In this document: piece by piece, positions 62,201 through 64,000 of the stretch
Layout: every line of letters begins with the position of its first letter
Position numbering within the stretch: position 1 is the stretch's first letter
NCBI GenBank assembly: GCA_050260015.1
Contig: JBLNBN010000034.1
Coordinates: 10,976 to 74,975 of the forward strand
From: JBLNBN01 sp050260015
Lineage (GTDB): Bacteria; Bacteroidota; Ignavibacteria; Kapaibacteriales; UBA2268
DNA: 64,000 bases
Reading direction: 5' to 3'
Notes under the pieces: generated by a model
The model's input: only the letters and a program-made list of their open reading frames with translations
Database searches by the model: none
What the model was told of the DNA's origin: nothing
Position numbers and translations under genes: made by a program

Positions 62201-64000
62201 CGGCGGGATACTCGGCGTCGAGCGGCATATAGACAGCGGACGCTTTGAGAATGCCGAGGAGCGCAGCGATTAAATCGACGCCGCGATCTATGAGCGTCGC
62301 AACGACGTCGCCTTTCCCGACATTGCAGGCCGTAGTTAGATAAGCGGCTATATCGTCCGATTTCCTATCGAGCTCGCCGTAGGTAACGGCTTTTTTTCGA
62401 TGGACTATAGCGATACTTTCGGGATTGCGGCGCGCGATTTCTGAAAACTGCGCGTGGATCGGCGTTTGAATATCGTAATCGACCTTATTATAATTCAAAT
62501 TGAGCAAGCGATGTATCTCGGCGTCGCTCAATATCTCGTACTCGCCGACGCGCCTATCCGGATTCGAAAATACGGATAGAATTAAGCGCTCGAAATGATC
62601 CGTAAAGCTTTCGATTGTCTTCCGCTTGTAAAGGGCATCGTTATAATTGATCTCTAAGCTATATCCGACGGGCTTCTCGACGAACTCGATTCCCATGTCG
62701 AGCCTGCTGACCGTTTCCTCGAGCGTTATTTCCTCAGCTTTAACCCCGTCGAGCGCGAGAGACTCCGCCTCCCTGTCTCTATATATAAACATTATATCGA
62801 ACAGCGGATTCCGCCCGGGGTCTTTTTCCAAATGCAACTCTTCGAGCAGCTTTTCGAAAGGGTACTCCTGTTGCTTCATGCTCTCGACGATGCAGGACTT
62901 AACCTGCTCCGTCAATTCCGCGAATGGAGCGTCGGCCTTTACTTCGTTGCGCAGCGCGATAGTATTCGAGAAGAATCCCTGCTGGGTTTGCAAGCTGCTA
63001 TGAGCTCTTCCCGACGCGACCGTACCGATGATTATATCTTTCTGCCCCGAATAATACGCCAGCAGCGTATTTAATAACGAGGTCGTTAAAGCAAATTTTG
63101 TCGCTTTAAATTTCTCCGAAAGAAAGTCGAGCGCTTCGGCGGCATCCGTTGAGAGGAGCTTTCTATATGTGGAGCCGGTGAATTTTCGCTCCATCGGCCT
63201 ATCGTAATCCGTTGGAATATTCAGAGGTTCAATCTCGCCGGAGAGCTTTTCGAGCCAGTATTTCCTCGATTCTTCCATTTCGGCGCCGTCGAGCGAGAGA
63301 GTTTGATTGTAAACGTAGTCTCTATATTGGATTTCCGGCTCTTCCAACGCGAGCGGCTCTTCCGCTTTCAGAGCTTTATAGATATAATTCAGTTCCTTAA
63401 CCATCAATCGCAAGGACCAACCGTCCGTAATCAGATGGTGTATATTGAACAAGAGAACGTAGCGGCGCTCGCCCGTCTCTATCACGCTGCAATCGATGAG
63501 CGGCGCCCTGGCGAGATCGAAAGCTTTTTTAGCCAATTTGTTTATTATTTCGTCGGGATTATCCGACTTATAACGATTGATCTTTAAATACGCTTTTTCA
63601 TTTACTGCTTGCCGCGGTTCGCCGTCTGTCTCTACAAATGCGGTTCTAAGAATTTCGTATCTATTAATTATAATATTCAGGGCTCTTTCAAGCAAATCGA
63701 CATCTAATGCGCCCTCGAGCATATAGGCGGAGGGGATGTTATAAGCGATCGATTCCGCGTCGAGTTGCGACTCTATCCACACCCTTTTTTGCTGCGAGGA
63801 GAGCAAGTCGAATTCTTTTGACGCCGCCCGCGGGTACGATTCTAATCGTACTTCCCGGGACTTTTCGATAATTTCGGCGATGCTTTCGACGCTGCCGTTC
63901 TCGAAGAGGTCGCGTATGTTTAGCTCCGCGCCGAACTTTTTATATATAGTGGAGATTAGCTTAATAGCGGTAAGAGAATTGCCGCCGAATTCTAAGTAAG
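56244..64000 (-). CDS. Nonribosomal peptide synthetase, 5' end outside the window: ...PCP-C-A-PCP-C-A-PCP-E
   Basis: The frame stays open to the window edge, so the true start is beyond 64000; the TTG at 63806 is internal. Visible part about 2,585 codons. Residues before the TTG belong to a carrier domain (LEFGGNSLTAIKLIST). Counting from that TTG: C (1-430, HHLITDGWS at 123), A (450-920; pocket D-G-T-Y-L-A-V-C-T, no code I recognise), PCP (Ser973), C (1025-1465, HHIIADGWS at 1159), A (1485-1970; pocket D-A-L-F-L-G-I-V-I, probably aliphatic), PCP (Ser2016), and an epimerisation domain (2062-2500; HHLVVDGVS at 2195, EGHGRE at 2329, RTVGWFT at 2344). A short acidic tail (DDAALDEFLDSL) may be a docking segment. 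The last residue it adds is thus D-configured. Confidence 0.95.
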   Translation of the reverse strand, partial: YLEFGGNSLTAIKLISTIYKKFGAELNIRDLFENGSVESIAEIIEKSREVRLESYPRAASKEFDLLSSQQKRVWIESQLDAESIAYNIPSAYMLEGALDVDLLERALNIIINRYEILRTAFVETDGEPRQAVNEKAYLKINRYKSDNPDEIINKLAKKAFDLARAPLIDCSVIETGERRYVLLFNIHHLITDGWSLRLMVKELNYIYKALKAEEPLALEEPEIQYRDYVYNQTLSLDGAEMEESRKYWLEKLSGEIEPLNIPTDYDRPMERKFTGSTYRKLLSTDAAEALDFLSEKFKATKFALTTSLLNTLLAYYSGQKDIIIGTVASGRAHSSLQTQQGFFSNTIALRNEVKADAPFAELTEQVKSCIVESMKQQEYPFEKLLEELHLEKDPGRNPLFDIMFIYRDREAESLALDGVKAEEITLEETVSRLDMGIEFVEKPVGYSLEINYNDALYKRKTIESFTDHFERLILSVFSNPDRRVGEYEILSDAEIHRLLNLNYNKVDYDIQTPIHAQFSEIARRNPESIAIVHRKKAVTYGELDRKSDDIAAYLTTACNVGKGDVVATLIDRGVDLIAALLGILKASAVYMPLDAEYPAERISMMLEACKCKLILGAGAEITGAPVVDIKSVPRAENYRAEELDTRAAAYIIFTSGTTGAPKGATISHRGFLNSILGQIEHYKYCEKDSALQFASQTFDGSLTEIFLALLSGASLVIADREIIGDTSVFTQYLSENKVNRAYIPPSYLSLLDKSALNLQTILSAGESPASRELAELAERADVYNVYGPTEASCTASFYRVSHADAERRRIPIGKPIANTNLLIMNPSMKLMPHGFAGEICIAGEGVGLGYINNSSDEVFGHNPYSPGQRIYKSGDLGRLTEDGNIEFLGRCDNQVKINGYRIEPEEIEIAANASKRVMQAAVALVGCENERRELAAFVVLKDGESALEFETELKSMLPRYLLPSRFEYRDSLPLTPNGKTDKRKLVAECKLHADKPNNQKSAPHTETQKRLADLIKDILKIDSVYLEDNFFKIGGHSLAAIQLLSRINREFNRSLAIGEIFSAASIADLAARITNASLSGETEIPCAPKSEYYELSHAQKRIYVVSQMEKESLAYNSPSVYRLKGRFKPDVFEKAVNVLVNRHDSFRTSFRETERGVKQYVLESLIFTIPILDFRGIPEAEKAINADIEAEAAKPFELSAAPLMRIKLYKFADEDYFLYINIHHIIADGWSIDIVARELNAIYNALERGNEYTERVPELQYKDFALWQSKKIAEGELDSQKKYWLEKLSGELAALDLPIKNARPLFKTYRGKTFKQSVSQDTYRAFEKFTRDGSTSMFAFFTAALKSLLHRYTNQEDIIIGGAVAGRGNRSLDGTVGLFSNTVALRDQIKSDDTFEDVLYKVKNTIQESLENQDYPFDLLVEDLDLPRSTERGALFDIAIVYQNSDASTLSLTGVDSAPYAIENGISKFEMLFSFIEENGGLSLEINYNSDIYSEEFISRIPGHLFLFAEQAVKGAESKQKNIGRYRALTESEIGEYERFNNTEYPRFAKASIPDLFRKIALANPANTAIESDRFKCDYERLNRITDSIAQFIINKGISKGDVVALQTRRDEKYILCMLGIMKSGAVYLPIDEKTPADRVRYILSNASAKLLIAGDSQKAEEAGAAEVVLIEEIPGDLTLINSPAISPDDISYIIYTSGTTGEPKGILVSNVNLVNTILHQIDEFKLDGSSAVMQFYSPSFDASMLEAFCALFSGAKLVLVDDELKNTPAEFLDFINKHGVTLAFFPPSFLSVLDKSKLSGLKTILTGMEPPIPGDAIELSGHLDYYNIYGPTETTVICAFHKFDPSADAGGAIPIGKPMRNYKIYICNDYLEPQPRNIVGEICIEGMGVTCGYIGDERLTNEKYVELPFSGNRVFRSGDLGRINDNGDIVFVGRKDKQVKIRGFRVELGEIKISLENIPGIREAYVAIAAKEEGNNELVAYYSTLRKIEPMDIARRLRQKLPEYMIPGHIIPIDSIPTTNNGKVDASQLPDPFEFSASAEGIKEASTEMESRLAKLWSDALNCKNVGVNQNFFMLGGDSIKAIRLIALAKQNGLDFDVKSIFLYPTVEELAPHVKQKASTIDQGVVTGTFPLTGIQRWFFENQGNSVRHFNQAFLLKSKGKLDYDYIRTAFEEITLRHDALRMVFNEKDGEIIQENRGAELKPEVSYIDLSRGGGDVQSEIRTIAERMQCSMDIENGPLIKAALLHCGEIDRLLIIIHHLVVDGVSWRIILEDLSSAYENLAKNETIKLPAKTDSFGKWSLALRDYLRSDTFAHALDYWKRQDFTGAERVQSEARFEKNTFEYNEIASFSLTARQTRDLLQNSTGINEIALSALGVAFNKTFGVERLAVLLEGHGREEVVKNIDVSRTVGWFTSFYPILLNASNGGAPIEVLGKTKKLLAAVPNNGFDYVLIKYLLGEENAISSYAPQVSFNYLGQFKSDIDGGIFAGSEEHTGASVSANAERIQDFIINAIVESDKFELFLSYNKMRFAGATIQKLLENYGTALVELIELSVNGGRDAITASDLDADVFGDDAALDEFLDSL

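Overview
The window looks like a chromosomal segment from a flagellated, Gram-negative member of the Bacteroidota/FCB group, most plausibly near Ignavibacteria or Kapabacteria. That placement is an inference. It rests on a very large secreted protein with a type IX (T9SS) C-terminal sorting domain, PD40/OmpA-type envelope proteins, several small outer-membrane barrels, and a full flagellar export/motor operon in the same stretch. No rRNA, convincing tRNA or CRISPR array was seen.

Layout. (1) 75-6995, minus: a compact flagellar operon read fliG-fliH-fliI-fliJ-motE-like-fliK-flgD-TIGR02530, running out of the window towards another gene. (2) 7276-30795: housekeeping and envelope genes. These are sppA, a beta-barrel protein, a 1,494-residue T9SS cargo protein, purM with a Ppx/GppA phosphatase, a five-gene operon of two OmpA-domain proteins, a lipoprotein and a histidine kinase/sigma54-activator pair, then a cobalamin adenosyltransferase, a YmdB-type phosphoesterase, asd, three small barrels and an F420-reductase-like protein. 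guaA follows at 31204.

(3) 30871-41048: an accessory island rich in repeats and conflict genes. It holds a HigBA-like toxin-antitoxin pair, a DUF559 nuclease gene enclosed by inverted hairpin repeats, an orphan duplicate antitoxin, an AT-rich HNH-nuclease plus AAA-ATPase pair (candidate defence system), a truncated antitoxin, a MNT/HEPN pair, and fragments of further copies of several of these. Three loci share one promoter-like module, and at least five copies of a hairpin repeat with compensating stem changes are spread through the island.

(4) 43387-64000: a nonribosomal peptide cluster. On the plus strand are a type II thioesterase and a 4'-phosphopantetheinyl transferase. On the minus strand, two NRPS proteins (the upstream one cut by the window edge), a SyrD/PvdE-like cyclic-peptide exporter, an SPFH protein, a Cache-like membrane protein and a DUF697 protein. 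Read in order the assembly line is ...PCP-C-A-PCP-C-A-PCP-E, then C-A-PCP-C-A-PCP-TE. The first C domain of the second protein looks like the D-accepting type, as expected after an E domain. Its adenylation pockets read as glycine and an aromatic residue (probably tyrosine), so the product would be a peptide of at least five residues with one D-residue before Gly-Tyr, released by a thioesterase.
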